Assembly (NCBI GenBank): GCA_947561395.2 | Contig: OX387182.1 | Coordinates: forward strand, 37,069,949 to 37,133,948 | DNA length: 64,000 nt | DNA from: Buxus sempervirens | Taxonomy: Eukaryota > Streptophyta > Magnoliopsida > Buxales > Buxaceae | Direction: 5' to 3' | In this document: positions 25,042 to 36,923 of the stretch, one piece after another | How the letters are laid out: the number at the start of each line of letters is the position of its first letter | Numbering within the stretch: the first letter of the stretch is position 1 | Position numbers and translations under genes: made by a program | Notes under the pieces: generated by a model | Seen by the model: only the letters and a program-made list of their open reading frames with translations | Told to the model about the DNA's origin: nothing | The model's database searches: none

Positions 25042-25779
25042 TGGAAGAAGGCCATGGTTTATTTTAGTTAACCATTTGTAATATTATCTTTCCTTCTCTC
25101 CCCCTAAGTTTGTATCAATGTTAAAGCCCCTCATTTCCTTTCTTTACAAGCTTTTCTAGTCCTTAACACAATTTTATTTATTTTTTGTTCCATGAGATTG
25201 ATTAAGTGTGGTCATGATTTTGTATGTGCGTCATGATTTTGTATGTGCACGAGAAGTGTTTCACACACATCACAAAGGCTGCAAGGCCTCTTTGGTTATT
25301 GTTTTGGAGGCATCCTTTGGTATCTTGACACACAAAAAGCATGAACACACAACCACATATACATGTTTATTATTTTAAATGTGGATAAGCATGTCTTTAG
25401 GGTCCATGAACATATCCCACTTACACACACATACCACTGTCATTTTGATACATCTTAGACAATTTACCTTTTAGTTTAATGTCTCTCTTGATGTGTTGTG
25501 TGGGCATGAGATATGGCTTGGCCGTATAGACCCAAGTGCAAGGCCTCTTGGGCCTCTTGGCTAGTCTTTCCCCTGAAAAGACTAACCCCTTAGCTTGATA
25601 CCAAGGTGGAAAAATTTGTCCCCACCTAAAAGATCTTAAGTTTACAAGAGAGTTGAAGAGAAAATCCCAAGCTCTCTCTCTTCTCTTTTGGAATTCAAAC
25701 CGTTTATAGAATAGGAATAGTATGCTTAAAATTGAATTGGGAAGCCACTATAGGTCAACACAGTGACCCACATACATTA
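25042..25779. other. Unassigned region
   Basis: Continues the host sequence of the solo LTR. A GTCATGATTTTGTATGTGC segment is repeated in tandem near 25212 and 25230. No gene recognised. Confidence 0.35.
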
Positions 25780-26029
25780 TGTAATGCCCCGAATCGGGGT
25801 TTCGTAATAAAACCATAACACATCTCCAAAGGGTTAGTTAATCCACAAAATCTATATATCAGAGTGAGGGAAAACATGAAATGAACATATACCACAGAAT
25901 TAGAGTCAAATAAAATCCCAAACTCAATATGTAATACCATATCTCGAATCTGAACTCACTGGATCCCAAGCATCTACCCTTCGATATCCTCTCCAAGGTC
26001 TGAAAACAAAACAAAACCGAATTGAGATA
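25780..26029 (-). mobile_element. Truncated gypsy LTR, 3' end only
   Basis: Begins TGTAATGCCCCGAATCGGGG in plus reading and reaches the conserved acceptor block (GGTCTGAAAACAAAACAAAA), then stops. The rest of the LTR is missing. Confidence 0.6.
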
Positions 26030-26154
26030 GGCCCTACTATGGCTTCCTTTGATGATTTTGGACCCTCAAGGTGGGCCCTACTATGGCTTCCTTTGATTTT
26101 ACCATCTTTGTCTTAATTTGGTTTAATTGGACTAGGGATGGGCTTGGGGCCCAT
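26030..26154. repeat. Direct repeat next to LTR C
   Basis: GGCCCTACTATGGCTTCCTT occurs at about 26030 and 26075 with a 21-base gap. The stretch forms the left flank of LTR C. Confidence 0.6.
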
Positions 26155-26390
26155 TGTGCGCACGTCGATCCGTGGCACACGTGATGTGAGGGGGAGAATG
26201 GAGTCGCCACGGGTTAATGGAGTGCAAGCTGTAAAACCCCGATTTTTGTTAAGAATTTTTTTTATTTAAAATTAATTACGTGTACATATTAACTTAATTA
26301 GCTATGGGTATATGTAGGGATTTCGGTGGGCGAGCACACACGGAATCAAGGAATTTCAAAGGTTGTCGAGCGGCAATCTACATATGGAAG

Positions 26391-26398
26391 GTATAAAT
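26391..26398 (+). promoter_or_regulatory. TATA box of solo LTR
   Basis: GTATAAAT about 160 bases from the LTR start, in the same orientation as the LTR. Confidence 0.5.
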
Positions 26399-27837
26399 GC
26401 TTAATGTAAATTAGGTTTTAGTTTTTTGGAATACTTGTATTACTCTCGCTCTCGTAACCGAAGAAGATTGGTGATTGCGGCTATCAGTTGGCGATCTAGG
26501 TTTTCGTTGGGAAGAGAAGGGAACAGTGAGAGATCCAACTGGGTTCGTTGTGTTTGTGATCAAGGATTCAGAGGATTTTTCCTCTTGCGATCAGAGGATC
26601 ATCTGGGAGGCGTTAGCAAGCACGCAGACGGACTGTTGGTGATCGGCCGTGGTTTGAGTATTATTGTGCTGGGGATATAGGTGGGATATAAGCGTGCAAG
26701 AGGTGAGTAGCATCGTTTTAAAACTGGGGTTTTGTGTTTATTCGTGAGTTTATTCTGATGCATGAGTGATTTCTGGAAGAAGCTCGTCCGAGCATGAGTT
26801 TATTTAGACCTGAATGTTGATAAATAAAAATGTGTTGGAATAATTTCGAAACTAGTTTAAATGTGTTCTGGGGATATTAGGAGACTAAAGAAATTGTTAC
26901 AGAGCGAAAAAGTTCTGCCAGAGTTGTAGATCTAGAAATAACAGAGAGTCGAAAACACAAGTTACTATCCGCCCAGTTGGCGCTGACTGGCGCCGACTCC
27001 AGGTAGTGGGCGCAAGGTTTATTTTTACTATCCGCCGAGCTTGCGCCTAGTTCGCGCCCAGCTCGCGCGAACTCAAACTATATCCGCGCATTTCGCACGA
27101 AGCATGCGCGAACCTTACGCTCACCTCACGCCCACTCGATATTAAGTAGGCGCATACTATATTTTTAACCCACGACCTATCCGCCGACCTCGCGCCTAGT
27201 GCAGGAGGTCAGCGCATGGTCCAATATCTTGTCGAAGAGCATTTTTGACTAAACCAAGCTGGGTTTTGATGATTTGAGGGTTCAAGCACTTAACCAATCA
27301 CTTGTTTAGGACTTTAGAAACATTATTACCTATTCAATTACTATGAGAATATTAAGTGGAAATTTTGGAAATTCTTAGGAGCTTCCAAGGCTAATTTTAG
27401 GGCTATCTGTAGGTGATGTTTTGTTACCTAATACTAGGAGTTCCTATTTTAGTTTTATCTTTGTTTAAACACTGTACTTGGTTGAGAATTTATTAAATCC
27501 TGGTTTAACTTGTTGGCAAGTTCTAAAATGTATTGTAAAGATTTTTCTTGGTGTGAGTAAATGAGTTTTTATTACCAATGGGCATGTGTTATGAGATTGG
27601 GGGAAATACTGAAAGTACTTGAGGTACCGTTCTGGTCCAGAGGGACATGTGGTGAGCTGTGTTGAGTTATACATGATGTGGCATGTATTGTTTTATTGTG
27701 ATGTCGGAATTGAGATTATATGATGGTTTACTGTTTTGGTTTAGCTTGTCCTGGATCCATGCTTAAGCTTAGTAATGTAATGTTATTGTTGGTTGTTGAA
27801 ATTGCATGGCCTTGTGTGTTGCCACAACCAGTGTAGA

Positions 27838-27965
27838 GCAGCCAGAAACCCTGAGTAGGCCTGGTTGTCAATGCCGAAACCCGGGGAGTAGGCCGGCATT
27901 GGATGATCAAACCTTAAGTAGGCCGTCATTTCAAAGTTTCCGAAACCCTGAGTAGGCCGGAACTG
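27838..27965. repeat. Hairpin array, copy I
   Basis: Four units with core AAACCCTGAGTAGGC, the complement of the core in the minus-strand copies. The second has a perfect 8-bp stem CAATGCCG/CGGCATTG (27869-27876 with 27894-27901). The others are CCAG/CTGG, a weakened ATGA/TCAT and TTCCG/CGGAA. Confidence 0.85.
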
Positions 27966-28570
27966 TGTACATGGAGATGTGGAGTGTCTACTTGGCATGT
28001 TTAATTTATCAACTTAACAATAGTCATGACATTGACCAATCGATGTGTTGCCGTGTTGAATTGAAATGTGATTAAAAATGATCAATTGGTTTTGGTTTTA
28101 AAACTTGGAAATTGTATTAATTGCTTAATCGTACGGGATGTTAATCGATGCATAATTTGAACTGCGGTTAACTATTTCTGCATGCATATGCTACTCGCTG
28201 AGATATTCGTATCTCACTCTGTTGTTTTGTTTTGTTTTTCAGATACTCGAGGTGAGGAGACTATTGGGGTAGATCCGACTGAGACTTATAGGAAGGAAGA
28301 CTACTATTACCTTCCTTATACTTGTAGGTTATTTTGATTTGAACTTTGAATAAATTGAATGATTGAGGTGAAATAAAGTCTATTGGGGTTGTACCATTTG
28401 AATCCTAGTTAAGTTTTGAATATTGAATTCTTAGATAAAGTATGTTTGTGCACTCTGATATGTTTTAGTTAGATGATTTTCCAGCGATCATAAATGATTA
28501 AAGATCCTTACCTAACACTCCGTGAGACGTGTTATATCTTTATTGAACAACATGGATCCGGGGCGTTACA

Positions 28571-30815
28571 CAAGCAGACACATGGATGCCTAAAGGATGT
28601 CTATTAGGTGGTCTGCACACTGAGATTCTGGGAAAGGGGCCAGTTACGGTGCGGGGAAGTCCGTAGACACCTCGGTCCGCTCCGTCAAAAGACGGGTCCC
28701 ATGAGTTATCCTGGTTAGCTTTTAGCGAGTCAACTCATTTTTTACCTCACCTGTCGCAAGCCAGCATGCTTGTTTGATTTGGTCTTTGGTGGGGACCGCA
28801 TGCATGGTGTAAGTCCCATTTATTTTGATTTTTATATATTTTAGTTTGTATGATCTGAGTCTGGATGGTGGGCCTCGTTGGAAGGCCCACGGAAATGCCA
28901 ATTTAGGCTTTACAGAAAGCCTGAGGCCCGTTTGGGGGTTACGTTGGATAACCCCCTTTCGAATTTGATTTATTTTGTTTGGATATTATTTGAGGATACA
29001 AAAATGAATTTAATTGGTTTAGGTTCTTTAAAAGGGATCCATTGGGCTTGGAGGAGGCCCTAGAGAATTAATCAAGTTGCTTTGCAGTCCACCATTGGGA
29101 TGGACTTGTGTTAAGCAAGACGGGTGTGGGCCCCATTGGAAGACCCACAAGGAGACATTGTTGGGCCTTGGATAGGCCCAATTCCCATGAAGAGGTCTCT
29201 GATTACTCACAAAGACCATGTTGGTTTAAGGTAAGTTGGTTAAGATTGGTTTTAATCTAATTTATTCCCAAAAGAAATTAGATTCTGCAATTTTGTGACC
29301 TGTCCGTATAACACATACGGATTGGCCTAATCCGTATATACCATACGGATCAGGCTAAACCGCCCTGTGTGTACGGGCGGCACTTGAAATAACAGAAACT
29401 TCAATTTTTAGGGGGGAAGCAAGGGTCCCTTCCTCATGTATGTCTGGTGACATGTGTGGGCGACACGACTGGTCCACAGAGGGTTCCAAATTGATTTTAA
29501 TCCTTAATTAACCCATCATTCTTGGTGATTAAAACCAAATGATGTAGGGAGAAGGGCTTGGGGCTCCTTCTCCCTCTTCTGATAATGTGTCTCAGGTGCT
29601 TGCAATGGAGAGGAGATTCTCCACTTCTGGTTTAGCAACAAGCTCAACCATCTGAAGGATGATAGGCTGAAATAGGGGCCGGAGAGGCCTTTTGCTAATG
29701 GTCACATGGCCAAACCATGATCATTCAAATGCAGCAAGCAACACGATACAAAAGAGCTAAGATGGAGCACTTAAACACATGCTGAAAATAATGGTGGATG
29801 TGCTTCAAACAAGTGTTCATGCAGAGATAGAAATCGAGCTATAAACAAGTATCATGGCATACCAAAAACTAGGAACTTGTGTGTGCTACATGGAGTATTT
29901 CCTAGAGCCTAAAAGCATGCTTAGAAAGCTGAAATTAAAACACAGGTATGGTATGGAACAACAAACAATCAATCATGTTTTTACACACCCATTCAAGCTA
30001 GCATGGCCATGAAATCAGAACACATTAACCTACAAACCATAACTCACAATAAAAGAATAAAATGAACTAACTAAAGAAGGGAAGTAAACTAGGGGTATAA
30101 TGATCCAGATTTGAAGAAGAGGAATATATAAAACATAATTATTATGAAATAACCCTAAATGGTCTCAAGAGACCTTAAGGAATCCACTCTCTTTCTCCCT
30201 TGTACGAATTTCATAGCACATCTTACCTTATGTGAGTTATTTGTTGAGGAGTGGGTACCACCATAGGAAGGAGAAGAGAAGGAAGAGAACCCAAGACTAT
30301 GGAAACTTGAACACACTCTTCATTTCACCAGTAAGCAATTTATATCACACCAGATATAGAGAAGAAAATATACCTTACGGAAGGAAGGCCCTTGAAGGCA
30401 CTTTGAACTCTCCTAAAGGCCTTGGCAGCAGGTGGGGGCAGCTCTTCTTCTTCTCCAAAGGGGGTTTTGGTGCTTTCTTGGGTAGGATCAAGAGGGAAAA
30501 AGACTTGGTCAAGTGTAAAGAGGATTTAGGGTTGAATTGATGTGGTTTAGATGCTTAGAAGTGGAAGAAGACTGCTTTCGGAAGTTAAGAATCCTGAGAG
30601 AACAGAGGAGAAACAGATTAAAACCACCAAAACACGCCTTGTGCTCGGGTTTGCAATTTATAGAGCATAGGTATAAATCCATACATATTATACAAATTGA
30701 TCAAAACCACATATTCCATATGGTTTGGTCACGTCCGTATAATATATACGGATGCGACGCATCTTTTCAACATTAATTAGGGGACAAACACTGACGCGCT
30801 ATGCGCGTTGGTCAG
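28571..30815 (-). mobile_element. Middle segment of LTR C
   Basis: Contains perfect small hairpins: GTGGGCC/GGCCCAC (28868-28890), AGGCTTT/AAAGCCT (28905-28922), TTGGGCC/GGCCCAA (29161-29181), CCGTAT/ATACGG (29304-29320, 30735-30751) and ATCCGTAT/ATACGGAT (29330-29350). A minus-strand TATA (CTATAAATTG) lies at 30654-30663. Short open frames near 30232-30776 have no recognised domain. Confidence 0.65.
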
Positions 30816-30911
30816 TGTAAGACCCCGAATTTTCCTAACTAATAAAATAAATTAATAATTAATATTCTTGGTGATTTTTATTGATGGAAGTAAATTATAA
30901 TTGTAGGGGAT

Positions 30912-31949
30912 TGTAAGTGTGAAAACTCACACTCCTTTTTATGGCAAATGTTTAACAAATTATGTCTTCTAATGAAGCTTCAAGATGTGCAGATTAAACA
31001 ATGAAAATTCAGTGAATTTAGTAAAGAAGAAGAAGTTGATGCCACCACACTGCTACCACGCCGCTGCCACCCCCCGCTGGCAGCGCATAAGGGAATTCGT
31101 GTTTTGAAAGAAAGGTCCGTGCACATGCCGCGTACTCTCCCGCTAGCAGCTCGCTAGCAGCGCGCTTTTAACTGATTCAACTTACTCTGAGCGGGACTTG
31201 AGTTCGCTACCAGCCGTCTACATCGATCGCTTCACGACGCCACCAGCGTTCGACGCGATCTGAGTTTTATTCTTTAAATAGACGTGTTGTAATTTTTAAT
31301 TGTGACTTTTTTCTTTGGATCATTTGGATTTCGAATCTTGAGGTGTTTGAGATTCGATCAAATCTTCTTTAGAGAGTCGGCGATCGAGTGAGGGGGAGAT
31401 CTGAGATAGATCGCCTGGAATTGAAGATAGAGGATTCTTCTTCAATTCGGAACTTCATCTGATCGTGTGATCGCCTGGACTGGTGATCGGCCTTGATTGA
31501 TGCGTAGGTGGATTCCTACTGCATTGGATCGTCTCAGTGGATTCTGAGAGGATTGCTGCGATCTGGATTGATCGTGTTCTGCAGCTTGTGGATTCAAGCT
31601 GTGTTGCAGTTCGTGGATTCGAACTGTGGATCACTGGTGAGTGATTGTTTGCGATCTGGACTGATCGTGTTTTGCAGCTTGTGGATTCAAGCTGTGTTGC
31701 AGTTCGTGGATTCGAACTATGGATTGCTGTCGAGTGAGTCAAATTGTAAAGGTTAAGTATGTACTCCTTTGTAATTGTCTTTTCATTCAATAGTGGATTT
31801 TGAAGGGTTAGTCGCCTCATATAGACTCGAGGTTTTTCCTGGATCTGGATCCAGGTTTCCTCGTATAATTCTCTGTGTACTGTTTCCGCATTGTTCAATT
31901 CTGAATTGTTATAGATCGTGGACCTATAGAGTAGTCCTCTACTCTTTCA
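30912..31949 (+). repeat. 5' LTR of copia A
   Basis: Starts TGTAAGTGTGAAAACTC and ends ACTCTTTCA. A TATA-like TTTAAATAG lies near 31275. The second half (31378-31700) is an almost continuous run of perfect stem-loops, and the first half has GC-rich CTGCCACC/GGCAGCG patches. Confidence 0.95.
31504..31712 (+). repeat. Constant-loop hairpin array (loop TGGATT) in copia LTR
   Basis: Stems around the loop TGGATT are GTAGG/CCTAC (31504-31519), CTCAG/CTGAG (31533-31548), CGATC/GATCG (31559-31574), CAGCTTG/CAAGCTG (31582-31601) and CAGTTCG/CGAACTG (31607-31626). A spacer hairpin ATCACT/AGTGAT follows, and the last three are then repeated (one loop TGGACT). The 3' LTR has the same set, with the last stem perfect. 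Confidence 0.9.
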
Positions 31950-31951
31950 AG

Positions 31952-31963
31952 TGGTATCAGAGC
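31952..31963 (+). other. Primer-binding site, initiator Met tRNA
   Basis: TGGTATCAGAGC two bases after the 5' LTR, complementary to the 3' end of plant initiator methionine tRNA. Confidence 0.92.
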
Positions 31964-32009
31964 CAACTCACTTTGAATTGCCATACAAAGTGTGATCTTG
32001 ATCTATAGC

Positions 32010-35000
32010 ATGGATTTTGGAAAAGAAGGAGGATCTGCCTCTAGACCTCCTTTATTTGAAGGTAACAATTATTCTTACTGGAAAGCAAGAATGAGAGCTT
32101 ACCTGAAATCAATCGATGAGCGTGTCTGGCTCTCGGTTTGTAATGGTTATCATCCACCTGTGATCACAACAGAAGTAGGTGTTGTGATCCCTAAACCTCA
32201 TGATCAGTGGACTCAAACTGAATCTGATCAATGTGGATGGAACAACAAGGCAATGAATGCCTTATTTTGTGCTGTTAGTGTTGAGGAATTCAGGAGAATT
32301 TCCTCATATGAAGTTGCTAAGGAAGCTTGGGACACTCTTGAGGTCACTCATGAAGGAACCTCAGCTGTCAAGCTTTCCAGACTTCAAAGACTTACTACAT
32401 CTTTCGAAACTCTATATATGAAAGATGATGAGTCTTTTGATGAGTTTTATGCTAAACTCTCAGATATTGTTAATTCTAGTTTTAATCTTGGAGAAAAAAT
32501 CTCTACATCAAAGGTTATTAGAAAAATATTAAGATCTTTGCCTGAAAGATTCAGACCTAAAGTAACTGCAATACAAGAGGCAAAAGATGTAGATAACATG
32601 AGAATTGAAGATCTGGTAGGATCTTTACAGACTTATGAGCTAGATCTGAATATTCCAAAAAGAAATAAAGGAATAGCTCTAAAATCTGTAAAATCTGTAA
32701 ATACTGAAGAATCAGATAATTCTGATGTTGATATGGATGAACTTGTTCTCTTAGCCAAAAAGTTTAAGAAAATGTTTAAAAAGAGACAATCCAATTCTTC
32801 ATCATCCATGGACAGATCAAATAGGAGATCTGATAAGAAAATGTCTGATCCAAGAAAGGAGAAGAAATTTTCTCAGAATGATGAAGTCCAATGCTACAAA
32901 TGTAGAGGATTTGGACATGTTGCATCTGATTGTCCCTCAAAGGATAAAAAGAAAAAGACTAATTATCAGGTTACTTGGGATGACAGTAACACTGATAATT
33001 CTTCACAATCTGATGAGGATATCTCTGCTAATTTTACTGCTTTCAATTCCTTTTACTCATCCTCTTCTGGTTGTTCAATCTCTGGAATTGCAGGAGATAA
33101 TAAAGAGACTTTATCAGATGATGAAGAAGAACTACAAGAAGCCTACAATCAGCTCTATAAGGAATTCAATAGAGCTCAGAAGAAAGTCAAGAAACTGAGT
33201 AAAAAATTGAAGGAATCAGAAACAGAGAAAAATAAAGCTCTTGCAGAAATAGATTCAATAAACCAGAAGTTACTTGAAAGACATGCCAAAGAAGATTTTC
33301 TGGTAAATTCTTTAACTGAAAAAACTGAAAAACTAAAAGAAAAGGAAGCTCAGATTTCTGCACTTCAAGGTAAAATGATTGAACTTGAGAAAGGTTCAAA
33401 TTCAATTAAATCTAATGTTTCAAATTCTTCTACAGGAAATCAGCAAATTAATAAGGAATCAATTTCAAAGGAAGTTCCTGAAAGTTCAAATTCTGCTGAA
33501 AAGAGAATGAGTGTAAGTAATCAAAACAAGGAATCTTCACAGAAAATTTCTGCTGGAGAAGTAAGACCAACAGGTAAATCTTCAACTTCTGAGAAATCTA
33601 AATCTGTTCAGTTTAGAAATGCTGGCAAGTCAAGAAATGTTGATTTTTCTGAACATAGGTTCATACCTGTATGCCATCACTGCAATAAAAAGGGTCATAT
33701 AAGACCAAAGTGTTATGCACTGTATGCTTTCCCTGATGGATATTTTGATAATAAGAGAAAGGTAAACCAAAGTCAGTCCCTGGACTTATACAACAGATTT
33801 GACTCTCTGTTAAAATTGACTGAAACATTAAATCAGGAAGTCTCAAATCTGTCAAAGAAGCTTCCTTCAAAAACTCAAGTAGTTGATGAAGGTACTTTTC
33901 AGAAGACTCCTGAAAAACAGATTTGGGTAAGAAAAGATTCATTAGTTGCTAATGTGGTTCATGTAGCTTTAAAAGCTCATGATGTCAACATGTGGTACTT
34001 GGACAGTGGTTGTTCAAGACACATGTGTGGTCATAAGGATATGTTCAGTACCTTTGAAGAATATTTTGGTGGAAGTGTTACATTTGGTGATGGAAGCACT
34101 TCCCAAGTTAAAGGTAAAGGAACTGTTACAGGTCCAAATGGAGTTTGCTTAAAGAATGTTCTATTTGTATCTGGTTTGAAGGCAAATTTTATCAGTATTA
34201 GCCAATTATGTGATTCCAGATTATTTGTTAATTTTACCAGAAAAGAATGCAAAATATTGGATAAATCTGGTAAAACTGTTCTTGTAGGTGAAAGAACAAG
34301 TGATAATTGCTATGGGATTATTGGAAACAATGAGTGTTCTTTAAAATCCTCTATAGGCAATGAAATTGATTTGTGGCATAGAAGACTTGGCCACATTAAC
34401 TATAGAGATTTGTCAAAAATCTCTAAGTCTGAGCTGGTTAGAGGAATTCCCAAGTTTGGGAAAAATAAAAAGAAAGGAATGTGTGGTCCTTGCAACCAAG
34501 GAAAGCAAATCAAAGCCACACACAAGAAAACCAACATTGTAGGAACATCAAGACCATTAGAACTGATTCATATGGATTTAATGGGACCTACAAAGACTGA
34601 AAGTCTGGGAGGAAAGAAATATATATTTGTTGCTGTAGGTGACTACAGCAGATATACCTGGGTAGATTTTCTAAGAGAAAAATCTGAATGTTTCAACTGT
34701 TTTAAACATCTGTGCTGTCAAATTCAAGTTGAAAAGAATTTACAAATAGGAAAGATTGTTAGAATCAGATCTGATCATGGGACAGAATTTGAGAATCAAA
34801 TGTTTTCCAATTTCTGTGAAGAACAAGGAATCAAACATGAATTTTCTGCTCCTAAGACCCCACAACAAAATGGAGTTGTGGAAAGGAAGAACAGAGTTTT
34901 ACAAGAAATGGCTAGAACCATGATGATAGCCAAGAAAATTTCAACAAAATTCTGGGCTGAAGCTATAAACACTGCCTGTTACATTAGTAACAGAGTTTAT

Positions 35001-36923
35001 ATCAGATCTGGGTGGAAACAAACTCCCTATGAACTTTGGAAAGGAAAACAGCCAAACTTGAAATATTTCAGAGTATTTGGAAGTAAATGCTATATCTTAA
35101 GGGACAGAGAAAATCTAGGAAAATTTGATTCTAGAAGTGATGAAGGAATTTTTCTAGGATATTCTTCTTCTAGTAGAGCATACAGAGTTTTCAATTTGCA
35201 GAAATCAGTTGTAATGGAATCTATTAATGTGCTAATAGATGATGAAGGTAATGACAGTGAATTTTTGCAGGCTGTAGATAAAGAGGATGAACTCAGAGAT
35301 GCATCCCCAAGCAATGAAGTTATTCCTCTGACTAGAACTCTCAAAGACCACCCAACTGAGCAAATTGTTGGAAAAATGTCAGATGGAGTAAGAACAAGAC
35401 ATCAACTACAGAATGAGGTAAGATTTTCTTCCTACTTATCTCAATTTGAGCCAAAATCATATAAAGATGCATTGTTGGATGATTCTTGGTTGAATGCTAT
35501 GCATGAAGAACTAAATCAATTTACTAGAAACAATGTTTGGGAATTGGTTGAAAGACCTTCTGATCTGAATGTGATAGGAACCAAGTGGATTTTTAAGAAC
35601 AAATCTGATGAGAATGGGGTAGTAACCAGAAATAAGGCTAGGCTTGTTGCTCAGGGGTATACTCAAATAGAAGGAATAGATTTTGATGAAACCCTTGCTC
35701 CTGTAGCTAGGTTAGAATCTATCAGATTGCTGCTGTCTATTGCTTGTTTTTTACAGTTTAAACTATTTCAAATGGATGTTAAGAGTGCGTTCTTGAATGG
35801 ATATCTGAATGAAGAGGTCTATGTAGAGCAACCTAAAGGATTTGAAGACTCTAACTATCCTAAACATGTGTATAAACTGAACAAGGCCTTGTATGGACTC
35901 AAACAACCTCCTAGAGCTTGGTATGAGAGACTCACCTCTTTTTTACTTGAATCTGGTTTTATGAGAGGAAATGTAGATAAAACTCTCTTTATTCAAAGAG
36001 AGTCCAAACATATTTTGATTGCTCAAATCTATGTTGATGACATAGTGTTTGGATCCACTTCTGAAAATCATGCTCACTCCTTTGCTGACTTAATGAAAAG
36101 TGAATTTGAAATGAGTATGATGGGTGAACTGAATTTTTTCTTAGGTCTTCAGATTTATCAATCTCAACAAGGAATTTTTTTCTCTCAAGCAAAATACTCA
36201 AGAAATCTTGTTAAGAGATTCAGCTTAACTCATGCTAAACATGCTAGGACTCCTATGAGTACTAGTTTAAAGCTTGGAAAAGATGAATCTGGAAAAGTTG
36301 TAGATCCTACCCTGTACAGAGGAATGATTGGGAGTCTACTGTACTTAACAGCTAGTAGACCTGATATAAGCTTTAGTGTTGGAGTTTGTGCTAGATATCA
36401 GGCTAATCCTAAAGAATCCCATCTGAATGCTGTAAAAATAATTATAAAATATGTTAATGGAACTGTTGATCTGGGAATCTGGTTTTCCAAAGAGACAAAC
36501 CCTCATCTTACTGGATACACTGATGCTGATTGGGCTGGGTGTATGGATGACAGAAAGAGCACCTCTGGTGGTTGCTTTTACATGGGAAATAATCTCATTG
36601 CCTGGTTAAGCAAAAAGCAAAACTGTGTTTCTCTGAGTACTGCTGAAGCTGAGTATATTGCTGCAGGAAGCAGCTGTACTCAACTTATATGGATGAAACA
36701 AATGTTATCTGATTATGGGTTAGATCAAGATCAAATGATTCTCTTTTGTGATAATCAAAGTGCCATAAATATCTCTAAGAATCCTGTTCAACACTCAAGG
36801 ACCAAACATATAGATATCAGGCATCACTTTATAAGAGAGTTGATTGAAGACAAAACTGTTATGATTGAATATATATCTACTGAAAAACAGTTGGTTGACA
36901 TTTTTACTAAACCTTTAGATTAG
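32010..36923 (+). CDS. gag-pol: Copia gag-pol polyprotein, 1637 aa
   Basis: This single frame supplies all enzymes for copia retrotransposition. The start is the first ATG (MDFGKEGG), 60 bases after the LTR. In order it has an N-terminal gag domain ([13 protein letters not shown]) and zinc knuckles at about residues 295 (CYKCRGFGH) and 555 (CHHCNKKGH). The aspartic protease DSG is near 665, and the pre-integrase HRRLGH near 790. Integrase D, D and E are near 856, 922 and 958 with D35E spacing. Reverse transcriptase has YVDD near 1341. RNase H has ADWAG, AEAEYIA and a DNQSA motif. There are no internal stops. It ends TAG after FTKPLD, where copy B has CAG and continues 17 more residues, so this copy may lack its native C-terminus. 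Confidence 0.95.
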   Translation: MDFGKEGGSASRPPLFEGNNYSYWKARMRAYLKSIDERVWLSVCNGYHPPVITTEVGVVIPKPHDQWTQTESDQCGWNNKAMNALFCAVSVEEFRRISSYEVAKEAWDTLEVTHEGTSAVKLSRLQRLTTSFETLYMKDDESFDEFYAKLSDIVNSSFNLGEKISTSKVIRKILRSLPERFRPKVTAIQEAKDVDNMRIEDLVGSLQTYELDLNIPKRNKGIALKSVKSVNTEESDNSDVDMDELVLLAKKFKKMFKKRQSNSSSSMDRSNRRSDKKMSDPRKEKKFSQNDEVQCYKCRGFGHVASDCPSKDKKKKTNYQVTWDDSNTDNSSQSDEDISANFTAFNSFYSSSSGCSISGIAGDNKETLSDDEEELQEAYNQLYKEFNRAQKKVKKLSKKLKESETEKNKALAEIDSINQKLLERHAKEDFLVNSLTEKTEKLKEKEAQISALQGKMIELEKGSNSIKSNVSNSSTGNQQINKESISKEVPESSNSAEKRMSVSNQNKESSQKISAGEVRPTGKSSTSEKSKSVQFRNAGKSRNVDFSEHRFIPVCHHCNKKGHIRPKCYALYAFPDGYFDNKRKVNQSQSLDLYNRFDSLLKLTETLNQEVSNLSKKLPSKTQVVDEGTFQKTPEKQIWVRKDSLVANVVHVALKAHDVNMWYLDSGCSRHMCGHKDMFSTFEEYFGGSVTFGDGSTSQVKGKGTVTGPNGVCLKNVLFVSGLKANFISISQLCDSRLFVNFTRKECKILDKSGKTVLVGERTSDNCYGIIGNNECSLKSSIGNEIDLWHRRLGHINYRDLSKISKSELVRGIPKFGKNKKKGMCGPCNQGKQIKATHKKTNIVGTSRPLELIHMDLMGPTKTESLGGKKYIFVAVGDYSRYTWVDFLREKSECFNCFKHLCCQIQVEKNLQIGKIVRIRSDHGTEFENQMFSNFCEEQGIKHEFSAPKTPQQNGVVERKNRVLQEMARTMMIAKKISTKFWAEAINTACYISNRVYIRSGWKQTPYELWKGKQPNLKYFRVFGSKCYILRDRENLGKFDSRSDEGIFLGYSSSSRAYRVFNLQKSVVMESINVLIDDEGNDSEFLQAVDKEDELRDASPSNEVIPLTRTLKDHPTEQIVGKMSDGVRTRHQLQNEVRFSSYLSQFEPKSYKDALLDDSWLNAMHEELNQFTRNNVWELVERPSDLNVIGTKWIFKNKSDENGVVTRNKARLVAQGYTQIEGIDFDETLAPVARLESIRLLLSIACFLQFKLFQMDVKSAFLNGYLNEEVYVEQPKGFEDSNYPKHVYKLNKALYGLKQPPRAWYERLTSFLLESGFMRGNVDKTLFIQRESKHILIAQIYVDDIVFGSTSENHAHSFADLMKSEFEMSMMGELNFFLGLQIYQSQQGIFFSQAKYSRNLVKRFSLTHAKHARTPMSTSLKLGKDESGKVVDPTLYRGMIGSLLYLTASRPDISFSVGVCARYQANPKESHLNAVKIIIKYVNGTVDLGIWFSKETNPHLTGYTDADWAGCMDDRKSTSGGCFYMGNNLIAWLSKKQNCVSLSTAEAEYIAAGSSCTQLIWMKQMLSDYGLDQDQMILFCDNQSAINISKNPVQHSRTKHIDIRHHFIRELIEDKTVMIEYISTEKQLVDIFTKPLD

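Larger units (their letters stand above)
26230..28570 (+). mobile_element. Solo gypsy LTR, 2341 bp, TSD CAAGC
   Basis: Runs TGTAAAACCCCG to GGGGCGTTACA between CAAGC copies (26225-26229, 28571-28575). It is the clearest model of this LTR family. It has a TATA box (26392-26398), a donor-like AGGTGAGTAGCA (26701), a GC-rich block (26960-27230), a four-hairpin array, the stem GAGATA-TTCG-TATCTC, and TTTTTCAG (28235-28242). Confidence 0.92.

Noticed and set aside
30232-30776. Two adjoining plus-strand frames of 102 and 79 codons
   Set aside because: They lie in LTR C, which is transcribed from the other strand, and have no recognisable domain.
31455-31898. 147-codon frame on the minus strand, repeated at 40487-40930
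   Set aside because: It lies wholly inside the copia LTR, antisense. It stays open because the hairpin repeats avoid stops. No domain.
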